A DNA stretch of 64,000 bases. Source: Fremontodendron californicum. Its lineage: Eukaryota; Streptophyta; Magnoliopsida; Malvales; Malvaceae. Made by a program: the position numbers and the translations under genes. Each line of letters opens with the position of its first letter. Position 1 is the first letter of the stretch. The stretch covers positions 41,070,814 through 41,134,813 of the forward strand of contig JAULJL010000002.1 in the NCBI GenBank assembly GCA_030761205.1, in the 5' to 3' direction. The notes beneath the pieces were generated by a model that was not told the DNA's origin, searched no databases, and was given only the letters and a program-made list of their open reading frames with translations. Below, in pieces: positions 48,601 to 63,748 of the stretch.

Positions 48601-51600
48601 GCGTTCATTGCATCTTATGAAATTAGTCTTCAGGTGACTACATTTATTGCATATTTGAAAGTTGCTTGTAATGTTATATTGAATTTCTTATTTATGGCAG
48701 TGTATCCATTTTGCAGGTGGAGGATGGTACCCTTAATTTGATATTGGATATTCTTTACCATGTTTATCGAGGAGAGGTTTGGATGTATAGTGAATTTTTT
48801 TCTGAGTCATTTGATTTTTGTTATCTGTTGCTCATAGGTTATTAATTGGAATTTCTTGTTAACCAACTTTGCAGGAGTCACTTTGTATTCAATTTTGGGA
48901 CAGAGCAAGTTTCATTGATGGTCCTATTCGGTGCCTTCTTTGTAACTTAGAGGGTGAATTCCCCTTTAGGACTGTGGAACTTCTACGCCTTTTATCATCT
49001 CTGTGTGAAGGAAGTTGGCCTGCAGAATGTGTGTAAGTCAGGTTTTGCTTTTTCTCTTTGTAATTTCATTGGTTTCAATTTTGCATGTATATACTGAGAT
49101 AATACACCACCACATACATATGTGTACAGATAGACACACACACACATGTATATGTAATGTCTCTATGTTTATTTGTAATGTCTAATATGTTTGTTAGAGA
49201 GCTTCTCTTATTTATGGCTGAGTTTGGTGACTGTGGTTTGGGCTATTCGCTCAAGAGGAGCTATCTATCCTTTGAAAAGAGGATGTGACAAGATCCCATT
49301 TAAGCTTGTTTTATTCTATTTAATTTCAGATAGAAATTAGCTGATATGATGTGCAATATACCAACCTTGTGTTACTTGTTTTGAAGAGTTTTATTTACTT
49401 TTTGTAGGTTTTTAATGCAATTCAAACTTGAACAGTCAACTTATAAAATCTGTTCTGATATATTTTCCTGTTGCCAACATTTTCTTTGATTTCGTAAATG
49501 ACCTCTGCGGTTCTTATTTCCTAACATTTCCTTTATGATAAATTGTTTGTTCAAGTACCATTCATTTCTCTTACACATAATGCATTTATCCTGTGGGCAG
49601 GTATAACTTTTTAGATAAATCCACTGGCATATCGTCCTTGTTTGACATTACTAGTGAATCCTTATTGGATCATATATCTCAAATTGTTGAAACTCAACAT
49701 CCAGTGCGTATTCCTGGGGTTGATGGTTTGCACATTCCTAGTAGAACTCGTGGGCACATTCTGAAAGTAGTTGGTGGAAAAACTGCTCTTGTGCGCTGGG
49801 AGGTAAATAATTGAGAGGTTTTTGCAATTTTTCTTAATGTTTATCAATTATGCACTGCTTGTTCTGCTGCATTTTCTTGGAACAAGTTTTGATGTTGAGG
49901 TTTTTAACTTTTCTTGACTGCAAACTAACAGACGATAGACCCGAAATGCCTATGAATTATTTTCCTGAAGGTGGGAACAATGGATCTATGAAAAAAATTA
50001 AGTGCTAGAAAAATCAACATTCTCTGTGTATATTTTACGATTATTTTGTCATTATCTCAACGAACAGATAAAATCAGGATTTCATTTTCTTTTAATCAAT
50101 TGGATAGGAATATTTAATATCATAATAATGGTAGAAATTGAAACTTTTTTTTTATATTCTATTCAAAACTCCATTATGCTAAATGGCATTTACCAATTCT
50201 TTTCTGTATCTGTTTGTTATAAATATAAAATGTTAGTGTGCCAGTGCCATCTAATCTTTTTAGTTTATTCTTTGGGCTTCAACGTGCAATTATAGTGTTT
50301 GGGTAAAAATTGTACCTCGCGGATGGACTAGGCATATATTCATATAATTTGATTTCCTTGAATGGATATAATTTTATCATGTTATCTGTGCAGCAAGCGG
50401 CTGGAATTAATTGTTTTTTAGCATACTGATTCACAAGTTTTGCTGTTGCTGCATGGTAATTGGTAACTGATATCTGTGTGTGTGTGTGTCTATATATATA
50501 TTCTTCTCCATCCTTTGTTCATTTTAATAAATTTAAATGAGGTTTGCTACATACTGGTATGCTTACTTGCAATGATAGGTGGATGTGATGTTTTCCTTTT
50601 TGCATCATCAGCATACAGTTTGTTTTTGCTTTCTTGCACCCTTTTCAGGCACTGTCTTTATGTACCTCTGGGAATTGTTTAAATTGATGAATGACCCTAA
50701 AAGTTTTGAAAGAGGTTTGAGCAATATGAATAGGGTATTTGAATTCCAAGCTAACACCTTGATCTTCTCTGCAGCATACAAAATCGGCTGTGTTTGTGCT
50801 GCTCCTTCGTTTGGCCCAGACACCATACCTAGAAAACAATGAAGAAGCATTTCTTACCCTTGACCTACTTGGCCGAATGGTGTCCTTCAACACGGTACTT
50901 CTTTTCTGCCAGCTGTAGTTATTAATATATAGTAGATAGTAGCATTGGAATGAATGGGTTTTACATAGCTATAGATAACGGAATTCTTCTGAAAATATTT
51001 TGTTGTAGATGTTGTCAGTGAAAGTTACTGGTCTTTGTTCACTATTTGTTATGTTTGAAAGCATGAATTCATTGAAACCTGTATTTTTGGTTGGTGTTTG
51101 TACATTTAGCCTTTAATTTTTCCTTAACATTAACACGGTACCTTGCTTGGACTCACTACTTCTTTGTTTTCTAACAACTCTTTTGATAGGCTGTATGTTT
51201 TGCTTTGATGAATAGTAGCAACTTCTTGCATGTCCAAGCAACTGGCATGAATGGGCAGATAGAAAATAATTTGTGGTAATTAAGCAACTTGAGCTTATTT
51301 ATTTGCCTTATCCTTAATTCTATTTTTTGTATGTTTTGCACCACTGGTGGGCTATATCTCCACAGTTTTGTCATTGTCTTTTGGTGCAGGGTGGTTGAGA
51401 TCATTAGCATTAGGGTCAGAAATTTGTCTCTTAATCCCAGTGGTGCTGCACTGATGTCCATGGCTTTTGTAATCTTGGCAAAGATGCTGAAATGGTAATT
51501 GCAGCCATTTTTTGTTAGTTCTTTCTGTATGGGTATTTGTACTTTTTAAAGAAGATGGCCAGATTAAAGTTCAACAGGTAGAAAACTACCTTTGCAGACT

Positions 51601-54600
51601 GCTTGGCTGCTGATATCCTAACTGGACCTATTGTTTGTTTCCTTCTATGCGTCGTTCGTTTAATTTGCGAATGCCAAGGGTTTTGTTACTAATATTTGAT
51701 CAATGAATATAATACCCTAACTGAACTCATTGGTAAAGCCACATCCATCAGTTCCAAGTGGAGGAAAAAAATGAATGGAAGCTATATATCATGGTCTCCA
51801 CCCAATAACTATTCAAAGTTGAATTTTAAAGATTTTGGTCCTGGTAGCTACCCGTTAATGATAAGAATTTAACTGTTTCTTTGAGAAGAAAAAGTAATGC
51901 ATGTCACGGTCTTTGTTTTTTTAGTTAGAGTTTAGTTCTAGTGGAGAACGATTCTAGGTCATGGTGTCACCAATCACGGATGTTTTGGAATTTGATATAT
52001 TGTCGTGGTCTTTTACATTCATTAGGAAACTTTTATTATCTTACGCACAAAAACTTGTGTCTCTTTGTTGCCATATTTCATTGTAGCATGTTCAGTATTT
52101 CCTATGATATTGTTAACTATCGTTCATTCACATAAATGTTTTTGCTTCTTTTTCTCTTTTTGGCAGTTCGCCTTCTCATGTTGCTGCAGTAGCCTTGAGA
52201 GGAATGATATTTGATGTGGCTTCAAATTCAAGCATCTTCAATATAGGTTGGAATAGTCTATCAAGGTAAACCCTATGAATGAATCGTGAGAATTGTAGTT
52301 GTAATGCTTTGAGAATTTATTGGATTGCTTGTGCATGTATAATGAACTAGCGCTAATTTCAGGTTGGATATCCGATTGCTGTTTACTTCGTGGCTTCTTT
52401 TATGATTTTGCCAAATTGATTTCCTTTTTATCACGTTTGTGTAAATTTTTTATACCTACCCCGTCAAAAACTTTCTTGAAGTTCTACCTTGTATGAATTA
52501 TAGTATCTGTTCTATAATTTTATGAATTTTGTTTAGCTTCTTTGTCGTCCAGTTTATGGTTAAGTCTTGAGTGCAACTGTGCTAGGAAAATTGGGCTAAT
52601 TTTAACTGACAGTTGAATGATTGCTAATTCTATGAAGCTTGGATAATGGGGTATGTAACTCAAATTATTGTGTTATAATCGCTTGATTTAGGTCAAATGA
52701 ATTCAGTGATTTTGTATGGAATAGTTTTGAGAAAAGAATTATGCAGCCAAACCCATGTAGTTGGCGCAAGACGTAAATGTGTCCTCTTCCTAGGTCAAAC
52801 TCTCTCCAAGAGTTAGAACAGAAAAGGGAGGTTCTCTCTTTCCCTGTTTGTTCTTTCAGCATTTGGCACTTGATTTATTGGTGGTAATTGGTGTCGTTTT
52901 GAAGGGATATTGACTGTTATTAATCTGTTTTCCTTTTCTCTTTGTTTGCTTTTTCTGTTGTCCTCATAAAACATATCTTTTATGTATTCTAATTCTTTCT
53001 TGTCTTGCCTTTTCTTTACAGTGGATCATGGTTGCTATCTGGAAAGTTGGCAAAGATGCTTTTAATTGATAGCGAGCAGAATGATTATGACTGCCCATTA
53101 ACAATATCAAGTCTGTATGCACTCAATTTTAGCTTTGTGTTGTCAGTATGTTTTCATATTTTCAATTGTTTGTTTAGCTTTCTGTTATATGGTCTGCTCA
53201 TTTATTATTATTTTTATTTTGCTACTTTATCTACATCTCTTTTTTTTTTTTTTTCCTTTTCATTTTTCCACCTATGATACATGTGTGTGTGTTTGTGTAT
53301 GTACTTGTCAGGAAGTTATCCTTATCCAAAGAACTTTGTCTAGTAGGTAGCTGATCGCCTGATCCTAGAAATTTGGTAGTACCCTCTTCTTTACTTGTAT
53401 GCTTGTCAAAAAACCATGGATAACGGATAACTTGAAAAGCAAGTCTCCTACAAAAATCGTGGTGTTCTCATATAGTTTGACGAGTCTTTCCATTATTGAG
53501 TGAAGTTCATTCTATTTATTGCCACAACTTCTGATTTAATTGGTTATGAACATCATTTCTTTAAGTGTCTGAAAAGCCATTCTTTCTATTGAACTGTTAT
53601 ATAAATTGTAGCATGGAGGATAGGAATTCTAACTCCTCTTTCTGTGGAAATAACTTGGCATAAATCCTTTGCACAAACCTATTCCAATCTTACACTTGTG
53701 CAATTGTAAAAAAGGTAAATACCAAAATACGAGGGGAGCAAGAATTCAAATTGGGTGTTATTACAATTTTTGTACCAGTAGTTTCCTGGTTATCTCATCT
53801 GATATTTAACTGACTATTCAATGTGCATGTGTACTCTTATGATATTGTTATTGGTTTTTAAAGTGTAATTGTATTAGCTTTATAACAGTAGCCCCTTTCT
53901 TGCTTCATTTGGGTATTTAACTTTTTCTATCCTGAGCTTCCAACTTGCGGGATCTTCCCTAAGCTATATCTTATCAGCTTTTCAACTTTAATATTTCTTA
54001 GTTTTTGCTTGTTACTGGTGCCCACATGCTCATATCTTCGTTTTGCTCTGATGTGCCTATTATTAATGATATTTGCAGTGCTGGATTTCACCATGCAGCT
54101 TGTAAGGACTGGAGTAGAGGATGACATTGTTGTGTCATTAATTGCTTTCTCCCTCCAGTATATTCTAGTTAATCATGAGTACTGGAAATACAAGGTGAAG
54201 AATACTCGTTGGAAAGTAACATTGAAGGTATGGATTTTTTTTCCTATAAGCTGCTACAACTTGTTTAGTTTTTTTTTATTTTTATATTACTGTGATTGAC
54301 ATCTTTATTTACTATGAAATGCATTTATGATGTAGGAAACTGATGGCAATGATCAAATTTCTCTTAAGTGGCCAAAGTAACTGATGTAGAACTAATAATC
54401 CAGAATAACAATACTCAATAATTGTCTGAAATCGTAATTTTATAAACTCAAAATTCTCATCAAAGATGATTAACGCACATTTAGTGTCCATTTTTAGTAA
54501 GTGAAGGATAGTTAAGGGATATTGCACGGGCTCAAGCTTTGAGAATAGTTGCAGTGAACATAAAGTTATGGGTCATGGTAATGTGGTCTGTATATCTGTG

Positions 54601-57600
54601 GATCTTGTATAATTTTTCTTGCTTGCCTTGTGCTGAATTAAATTTTCAAAATTCATCTTGTGCTGACTACGTTCTCTTTTCTTTTTCCTTAGGGTGTCTT
54701 TAACTTCTTTTTATGGGTCATGGAATGATCAGTCTTTACATGTTACATTGTTGCATTACTTGAATGTTGTCCTACCTGAGTTTAACTTTTTCTTCTTGAT
54801 CTTAATCTGATTGATTTGGTCCGAACCTAACCAAAGCTTTTTGTTCTTCTTGGTCTTAATCTGATTGATTTGGTCCAAACCTAACCAAATCAGCTTGTAA
54901 TGATGTACATAAGCAAGTGGACTTTGTACAGTGGACATGGATTTTAAATGTTGGAGATACTGAGTTCTAATTGTCTGCCTTCTACTAGGTGCTGGAAGTG
55001 ATGAAAACATGCATTTTAGCAACATCTTCCTCTGAAAAATTGAGTGATGTAATCCGGAATTTGCTACTCTATGATTCTTCGATCCACAACACCCTCTTTC
55101 GTATAATGTGTACAACTTCCGAAGCTTTGGAGGTTTGCTCTTTTCCATATCATCTCTTATTATTTCAACTTACAAAGTAGGTTTTCTCTAACCTTTTCTT
55201 TTACTTACTAATAAGAGCACTCTCTTGAACAGAGGCTTTATCTCAATCGCCTCATAGAACTGGTGGAGATCGAGGGATTACAGCTTGCTATAAGTTCTGC
55301 TTTAGATATTTCATATATAATGCTTACCAAATTTTCAAAGGTATTCTTCAGAAATTTACAGAGCTATTTTGCACCACTGAAGCGGCATAAAATGTTACAA
55401 CTTTCATCTAATGGAAAACAGACCCGGTTTTAGTCTTTCACTTTTTGTATTTTTACACATCTTTCAAGCTCTCATGAATCATGATCATTGTGCTGCACAT
55501 TTGGGTAACTATATACCTTTAATTTTAGCTGTTTTACCTTGCTAAAGAGAGAGTTTTAGCTGTTGTAGAAGTTAACAATATGATCATGCTAGTATACAGC
55601 TTTGGAAAATTGTGTTTTTCCTGGGATGGGAGGTTATTCTATCTTTTCATGATTTTATATATCACATTTCCAAGTTAGTTATCATTTGATTTTTTCTTTT
55701 TGGTAATATGATTATCATTATTTTATTCTTTTTAGTCACTTTTAATAAATGCTGTCAATATACATGATGCATCTTTGCGGAATTACTTTTGGTCTTTATT
55801 TGATTTTGTCAATTAGATTGGACTTTCATAAATAAAAAATTAAAGTTTGTTCTATATCTCCAGGATATATCATCAAGCATTCCGGCTTTTCACCAAGCTA
55901 TGCTCTCATCAATGACCAAGCCAATTCCTGTTATTGCTGCTGTCATATCATTGATATCTTTTTTTCGTGAACCGGTAGATACTCTATTATGTGCTTTTTA
56001 CTATTCAAAAGTCATCTTTTTCTTTGTTGTTTCTCCTAGGTGAGAAATGTAAATCAATATGTACCAAAAAATGAGTATTTTTAGTCGGTTCAATTATAAG
56101 AAAATGGATGGGGAAATTGATAAAGATATTACTCATAGCATGTATGCAGGATTGATAAAATGGAGAAGTGCATAAATTCCTTTAGATGTGGATGCTACAA
56201 TGAATTTGTAAAATCGTCTTTTTTTTTAAAGCTGGGTAGGGGGGGGGGGGAAGGACAGCATGATAATTTCCTCATTATTAGATTTTTTTTTATTTGTTTA
56301 TTCATGTGCCAAAATGGTGAAGGTGATGCAAGGTTATTTGACTGTGCAGGTGATACAGGTAGGTGCTGCTAAACTACTATCAGTGTTGCTGCAGATGGCA
56401 GAACCACATACTCTTGCGAATTCATGCTTTGGTCCAGATGATAAGCAGGTTGGTGTTTTATTTGTGTGTTTGGAAGTTATTAATTTTCTATTTTGTTATG
56501 CGACTTTTGAATAATTAACCACTTGTTTTAGATGACAGATTTAAGGCATTCCATTAATAGCATTCTACTTGAACACTGGATACTGAATGAAGATCTTTTT
56601 ATTGCTATACTGAATTTGCTTACTTCTGCAGCTCGTTACCAGGTTAGTTATGGTACATTCTCATTACTTGCTAGTTAACCTTCTCTGAGGGTTACCCTTT
56701 TCTTTATTATGTTTCTTCTGATGGTATTTAGAATCTTTGGGTTGAGGTTGACCATGCAGTCTGTTCATGGAATTCTTCATGGGTTGTAACTTTTCATTGG
56801 TACAAGAAATTCAGTTAGATGGCATGTGATCTGTGTAAATATGTACTATAGTTTTTGCTTTGCATTTATTTCTGCTTCAACTTTCATAAGCTTGACAATT
56901 AATGGCATCATAGTTAACAGGAATGTGATAGGGGTTTAGTAAAGGGGTATGGGACTTAGTTAGTTATTGGTGGTTTTTTCCAGTGTTGTCAAGGCGTGCG
57001 CCTAGGCGCGCCTACGCCTTGCGCCTTAGCGTTAGATAACAAAAGCGCCTCAGACCCTTTCGGGCGAGACTCATTTGATCAGGCGCACGCCTGGTGCGCC
57101 TAGGCGCGCTTTTTTGTAAGGCGAGGCGTAAAAAAGCTCGCCTGATTGAAGTTCTCTTTAATTTCTTTAATTTTAACTTTTTTCATTAGAAGTACTTTTA
57201 TCAGTAAGAAAGGAGATAGTATCAAACTCTCCACTTCTCAATATTTGAGTATTCAACAACAGATATGGGACCATAAAGAAATCATGCACGTTGGGCAAAA
57301 CATAAATTGCATGTTTTGTAGATAAACTGGACCTCTTTAGAGTTTATTATTATAATTATATATCTTAAGCTTATTATATATATATATATATATACATACA
57401 TACATAGACACACATATAAATATTGCGCCTTACTTCACTCAGGCGAGCGCTTTTTTTGCGCCTTGCGCCTAAGGCAATACAAGGGTTCTAGCGCCTAGAG
57501 TGCGCTTTGCGCCCTTGACAACACTGGTTTTTTCTTTTTGGTTGTGGTACACTTTAGCACAATTTTCTGGGTCGTATTTCTTTTGGGAAAATGTAGTTTT

Positions 57601-60600
57601 TTTTTTAAAAAAATTGTGTATTTTGTAAAGTCATAGTTATTTTAAATATCAATAATTAGAATTTTTGGTCAATTTAAAATTCTTTTTAAAGAGAGAAAAT
57701 AGCGGTGGTTAATTTTTAAAGTATTTTTTATTTGTGACAATTTACTTAAGGAAAATGTTAACTAGTGCCTAGTGGCACTGGTTAAAGTGATATTTATAGA
57801 AAGAAATGTGTAATTAATGTATTTTTTTTTTTTGAATTCAGTAAAAGTAATGTGTTGAATGCAAAAAAAATTCTTAAAATGGTAATTAAATAATTCTTAA
57901 CTGGTGTCTATAGACATCCGTTAATTGGACCTTTTACTTAATACCAATGAATATGATTAACTGGCACTATGAAAGAATATTAAAGGGAAATGTTGGGAAC
58001 AATGTACTTGTGAAGTGGGCAAACATTGCAATTAACAAACCTGAAACCCAGTTAACATGCAAGGTTAACACGGAGTGGATACGTGCCCCTATCTTTAGTT
58101 AATAACATGTTAATATCTCTTTTCTCAAACTTGACTTTCTGTTTTCCTCTTTTCTTTTAGATTTTTTCGAATAAAAAATATCATCTTTTTTTGCTCCTTC
58201 AAATTCTTTTTCTTTCTCTCTGCACTGTTTCTCCTTTGTGCCTCTTTGTTCTTTCTTTCCTCAGTTATTTGGGTATTCGTTTCTATTTTGCCCCTCATTT
58301 GGATCCCTCGTTTGGCAATCCAGATAGTATACCCATATACTAATTTGGATACAACAGAACTATGATCCAGGTTCTAGGGGTTTGCAACTGATCTACTAGT
58401 ATGTCTTAATAATACTTCTAGTTTTTCAAAACAGTCTTATGTTGGTGGTTTCTTTGTGCAGCCTACTTTTCTTGTTGCTATTTTTGACAAAAAAGAGGAT
58501 ACAGACGTTCAACTGGCTAATGTTGGTGGTGTGAAGCAGACAACAAATGAAGATTTGTCTGGTTCACTGGGCTCTGAAACATCTAGTCTTGTAGATGCTG
58601 TGCTCCAATTTGTTGAAAGATCTGATGATGTTATTAATAGGTATTTTGTGTGGTGAAGCCCTTTGGTTTCCTCTTGTCACTTATTTTAGTATTACCTTGC
58701 ATAGTCTGATTTTTGGTGCTTAGTTTGGTATGTATAACATGGTTACCACTGAAAAACACTGACACACTATCATCTCCAGCAATCCCTGCGTACTGCTGAA
58801 TGTACTTAACTTCCTAAAGTCATTGTGGCATGGGGCTGGTCAGTATACAACTATTTTGGAGAGGCTGAAAATCTCAGACAAGTTCTGGAAACAATTGTCA
58901 AACACACTCTCTCAAACTGCTGACTCAGAAGTTCCTTTGCTCAAACATATTAAAGACTCAGAGGCTTTACTCCTGGGACACAGATATCAATGTCAATCTG
59001 CTATATTGGAAATGATGGCATATGATATGTTCTTGATGAAAAAGTTGTTATATGCCGAATCACTTGTTAAAGAACCCCCTGAATCAAATAAGAAAATAGA
59101 AGCTGATAATTATGTTCTGCAGCATATCTTGTCAAGTTGGTGCAAGAGCTCTGTTCTGGGAAGCCTGATCAAGTCATATACATCTTATAAATATGACAAT
59201 GAAATATATTTTCGTGCAAAGGTGAACATTTCTTTTTCCAGATTTCATATATACCTGTACATGCTCTTACCAGTTGCATGTGGACTTGGATACTATTGCT
59301 GTTCCCAGTTGAACTCTGGTGTGCCCTCTGACCCTCTGATAGACCTATGATGTCAATTAGTGATATACTATATCCTACTATGTTTTGTTATTATCTTGAA
59401 TGTTTTGGGAGTTCTCTTCTTTCCTTTTTTTTTTCATTTGCAGGGAAAGTGGTGGGTGTGAGAGGATGTTGAACGAAATTTCCTTTTCTTGAGGGTATAG
59501 GATGGCGGGCAAACACATTAAAATCACCTATATTTTGCGACCCCTAATTGATTATCATTTTATGAACATAAAGTTTGAGGTATTAGAGAAAAAGAGAGAG
59601 TAGGGTTTATTTGAAATCAATGATAACCCAATGCAAGCTTTTGAAATTGAGATGAGTGTTGCAGAAAAAGTTTCCTTCCAGATGAACAAACTGTTGCTTA
59701 ATTTTCCTGTGGTATGTTGTTTAGACCTCCTCTTATCCAAATTGGTGATGTTGAAAATGAAGCTACTTTTCAGGTTGCATTAAGTTTACTCACTGTGCAC
59801 ATAATGCGGAAATTAGTAGCTGCTGATGCTGGAAGTTTGTCTGTATCCTTAGTTGAGAAGATTCGCCTTGTGCATAAAAAGGTGATACCATTTATCTGTT
59901 TATTCTGTCTTTTCTTTCCAAAAAAAAGTCTGATTTAGAAGTTTTATGTATTTGATCACTATAATGTTCCTTCTAAGGAGTCCATCAGAGACTGAGACCA
60001 CATTGAATTAATAATTCATATTTGCAATGGGAAATTTTCTTTCCCTACTGTTTTTTTCCACTTCTATTTTTTATGTCACCTCATGTCTAACTCTGGTGCA
60101 TGGTTGTGTTTTTCTGCTGACAGTTGACCGGTCAGCCTGCTTTTTCCGAATTGCTGGCACAATACTCGCTGCGTGGTTACAGGTAAAACGCGAACACCTA
60201 TCATATTGTTGGAACTTATATCTAAGCATTATGTCTGACTCTAGATGAGGCACCATCCATCTGAAATAAGATGCAAATGAATGAATCAAAATGTAATGGT
60301 TCATTGGTTCTGTAAGGTTTATTTATGGACTAGCATTGTAGTTACCCTGTAACTGGGTAACTATAGAGCTTTTTTTCACTTGATTTATACCATCTCCCAT
60401 TTTTGTTTTTCTTGGTTTTCTTTCAGTGAAGGGAAGGAGCTGAAAGCTTTAATAATGAGTGATCTTTATTATCATCTGCAAGGAGAGCTTGAAGGCCGCA
60501 AAATGAGTGCTGGACCTTTTAAAGAACTCTCCCAGTTTCTTATTGAGTCAAAGGTGGTGAAGTTTTATGAGAATAAGCACAGTGTTGATCCCCTTTCAAC

Positions 60601-63600
60601 TGCTGATGATGTCTATGTGTTCGATCTTGGACGTATACAAGCAGATTTGGGATTAGATATGTGGGATTATTCTGAATGGAGAACATCTAAAGCAATTGCA
60701 GAGACAATGTTGTGCTGCATGCAGGAAGCAAACTCAATGGTGTTGATTGGAAATTCCAAGCTTTCTTCGCTGAAAGCATTAATTACTGTCTTAACTGTGT
60801 ATGAGGACAGTGTAAGTCCTCTGAGTTCTGATTAGTTATTGTTCTTTTTGAATGTTTGCTATGCAGGATTGACACTACTTTTTCTGTGGCTAGAGGATCT
60901 GGGAAATCATGATAATTCACGAATAGGCTAAATAGTTTTATCTCTTAGGCTATTAGATATAGAACTAAAATGTGAAAGGCTGATTATAATTGAGTTCATT
61001 GTGGGAAACCATGTCCAAACTATTTTAGATGTTTATTTACTCTGGGTGCTCTACCTACTTTTTGTTAATTAGAATTTTACTAGTGGAGTTCTCAGTTCAG
61101 ACTTCAGTACCTTTGTCATCAAATTGATGAGGAAGTTAGGTCCTACGGCCTACAGATAACTGGGTTGTAGCCAGTGCAAGTGGCAAACTACAAATGGGAC
61201 AAATAGTATTGCAGACTCCCATAACATAATGAAAATGGCGTTGATAAAGAAATGAAAGTAGTTCTAGAAATGATAGAATTGTGAGCCCTAGTTCAGTCTA
61301 AAACTATAATAAAGATGTTAAGATGATTTTACCTTCTGGTTTTCAGGTACTGGCTTCTAAAACGTATTCTAAAGGTTTTCTTAGTCTTTTCTGATGGATT
61401 TGTCTGTTATTATATCATTCAGAATTTTTATTTGTTGATTTTGGGAAGCTTTTAATTCTTGTTTGTCTTGCTTCTGTTAGAATATTAATTCATACATACC
61501 TGTTTTGCAGTCACTGGAAAAAATGACTGTGGTTGGAGAGAAGATTCCTGCTCAACTGATTTTTTCATGCATGGATCATATATGCCGAAGTTTCCTCGAA
61601 ACTTTAGAACCTTTGTCTCCAGTCCCTGATGTCTCTGAAGACGTGCTTGATTTCCTCACTGCACAAGCAGACTTACTTCTTCATCTCATGAGATCTGTGC
61701 GGAAAAGCCTGTCCATATCTGTTTGTGTTCTTGTCTTAAAAACTTCTGGCACTGGTCTTAAAGTTCTAAGTGACCTTAGAACAATAGTTAGTGGGGTGAA
61801 TAAAACAATGAAGCTTTTGATAATGTTGATTGTATCAGCAATGGAGCTTTGCTGGCTTGATTCCCATGTAACTGGCGTGAAAGACAAAGAGTCTGTTGAA
61901 GGGTTTGCTGAGATTTCTAATGTCAGCCTTGGACTGTTACCCATCTTGTGCAACTGTATTACTATTGCTGAGTGTTGTTCCCTCTCCCTGACTGCTTTGG
62001 ACTTGATGCTAAAAAGTTTTTTGACACCTGATACTTGGTTTCCCATCATACATAAACATCTCCAATTACAACATGTTGTTCTGAAACTTCAAGATAAGAA
62101 TTCTTTTGGATCTGTTCCTATTTTATTGAAGTTCTTCTTGACCATTGCACGTGTAAGAGGAGGTGCTGAAATGCTTCTTAATGCTGGTTTTTTCTCATCT
62201 CTCAAAGTTTTATTTGCTGACATGTCAGATGGCCAGGTTTCTTCAGTTATTATTTCTGGCAAAAAGCTCTCCACCTTATCTGACAAAACTGAGAAGCCTC
62301 AACTCATTTGGGGACTTGGCTTAGCTGTGGTCACAGCTATGGTTCATTCTTTCGGAGACAGTTCTTCATGTTCTGATATTGTGGGCAATGTGATACAATA
62401 CTTCTTTTCAGAGAAAGCCCATCTAATTTCTTATTTTCTCAGTGCACCAGATTTTCCATCTGATGATCATGACAAGAAAAGATCACGTGCACAAAGGACT
62501 TGGACTTCTCTTTCTTCTCTAATGGAGACTGAGCAAACTCTCATGCTTATGTGCGTCCTGGCAAGACATTGGAATTCATGGGTTAAGGTTATGAAAGATA
62601 CAGATTCACAATTAAGGGAGATGAGTATTCATCTGTTGGCCTTCATTAGCCGTGGAAATCAACGCCTTGGAGAGGCTCCAAGTCGGACTGCACCTCTCTT
62701 ATGTCCTCCTATCCTAAAGGATGAGTTTGATTGCAGCAAAAAACCTTCATTTGTAAACAGCAGAAATGGATGGTTTGCTCTTTCACCCCTTGGCTGTGTC
62801 TCGAAGCCTAAGTTCTCTGGGATATCAACTACTACAACTGCTCTTGTGATTAAAGATCAAGCAACTGAAAGTAACAACAATGTTTCACAAACATACTTCT
62901 CCGACTCGGTTGCCATTCAGATATATAGGATTACATTTCTTCTATTGAAATTTCTCTGTTTACAAGCTGAGGGTGCTGCTAAAAGGGCAGAGGAGTTGGG
63001 ATATGTTGATCTTGCTCATTTTCCGGAACTTCCAATGCCTGAGATTTTACATGGGATACAGGTATGATGGTGATATAGGTTTCTTTTATTCATATTTTTC
63101 CATTCTTTTCAATGATGAGATGACAAGTGTTGATTGTTGTTTATTCCCAAGGCTTAAGAAAATAGTATGTATCAGTCATCCACACACCACACTATTCTGT
63201 GTGCTAAATTATCTGGTTGCCAATCTATATTGAAGTTGGAAGAAAGGAAAAAAAAAAAGTCACTAAATGACTTAAAATTATCTGTTTATGTCTAGGTAAT
63301 TGTCTAAACTTCATTTATTAATTGCCTGTTGATGGTTTTTTTCCCCTCCTTTTGGAACACAGGACCAAGCAATTGCTATTGTCACGGAATTATGTGAGAC
63401 TAATAGATTGAAGCAGATTGATTCTGAGATCCAGCGTGTCTGTTTGATACTGCTTCAAACAATGGAGATGGCCTTGCATTTGGAACTTTGTGTCTTACAG
63501 ATTTGTGGAATTAGACCTGTGTTAGGGCGCGTGGAGGACTTCTCAAAGGAAGTCCAATTATTGATGAAAGGTAATGATCCCACCATTTTCCTAACAATCA

Positions 63601-63748
63601 TGAAACTTAAATGTTTCTGGAGTCATTCACGAACTATCTTTTCTTGTTTTTGTTCTGGTTTCCAGCTACGGTGGGGCATGCGTTTCTCCGAGGATCAATG
63701 AGATCCCTCAATCAGATAATATCCTTTGTATATCCTGGTTTGCTTTAA
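45689..63748 (+). CDS. NUP205: Nuclear pore complex protein NUP205
   Basis: Large alpha-solenoid scaffold nucleoporin (Nup192/Nup205 family) of the inner pore ring. I resolve 32 exons with consistent phases, encoding 1962 residues: 45689-45799, 45906-46082, 46342-46437, 46747-46816, 46925-47058, 47341-47481, 47563-47720, 47997-48165, 48248-48346, 48556-48633, 48717-48776, 48875-49032, 49601-49802, 50775-50894, 51190-51275, 51390-51494, 52167-52265, 53022-53110, 54079-54227, 54989-55132, 55233-55340, 55864-55974, 56350-56448, 56532-56642, 58462-58640, 58780-59221, 59774-59881, 60124-60182, 60427-60811, 61511-63061, 63363-63570, 63666-63748. Landmarks: SLWWEPFSSLLTDLE (N-terminus), LLQYHIERQCLFKCT, LAWAVFLCLISSLP, EYWKYK, MISYYL-type ISYFLSAPDFPSDD, RTWTSLSSLME, QIYRITFLLLKFLCLQAEG and SFVYPG before the stop. 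Plant homologues are of similar length. Introns contain a hAT-type MITE (56981-57526) and a 54 bp tandem repeat. Confidence 0.93.
54787..54897. repeat. 54 bp tandem duplication in a NUP205 intron
   Basis: CTTAATCTGATTGATTTGG and CTAACCAAA occur twice, first from about 54791 and again from about 54845, with a few substitutions. It lies between exons 19 and 20. Confidence 0.65.
56981..57526. mobile_element. hAT-type MITE in a NUP205 intron
   Basis: 546 bp element with terminal repeats CAGTGTTGTCAAGG and, at the other end, CCCTTGACAACACTG. It is flanked by a perfect 8 bp duplication GTTTTTTC (56973-56980 and 57527-57534), the hAT signature. Both ends are packed with GCGCCT/AGGCGC motifs, giving strong GC-rich foldback arms around an AT-rich middle with a TA/CATA microsatellite. 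No coding capacity. Confidence 0.85.
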
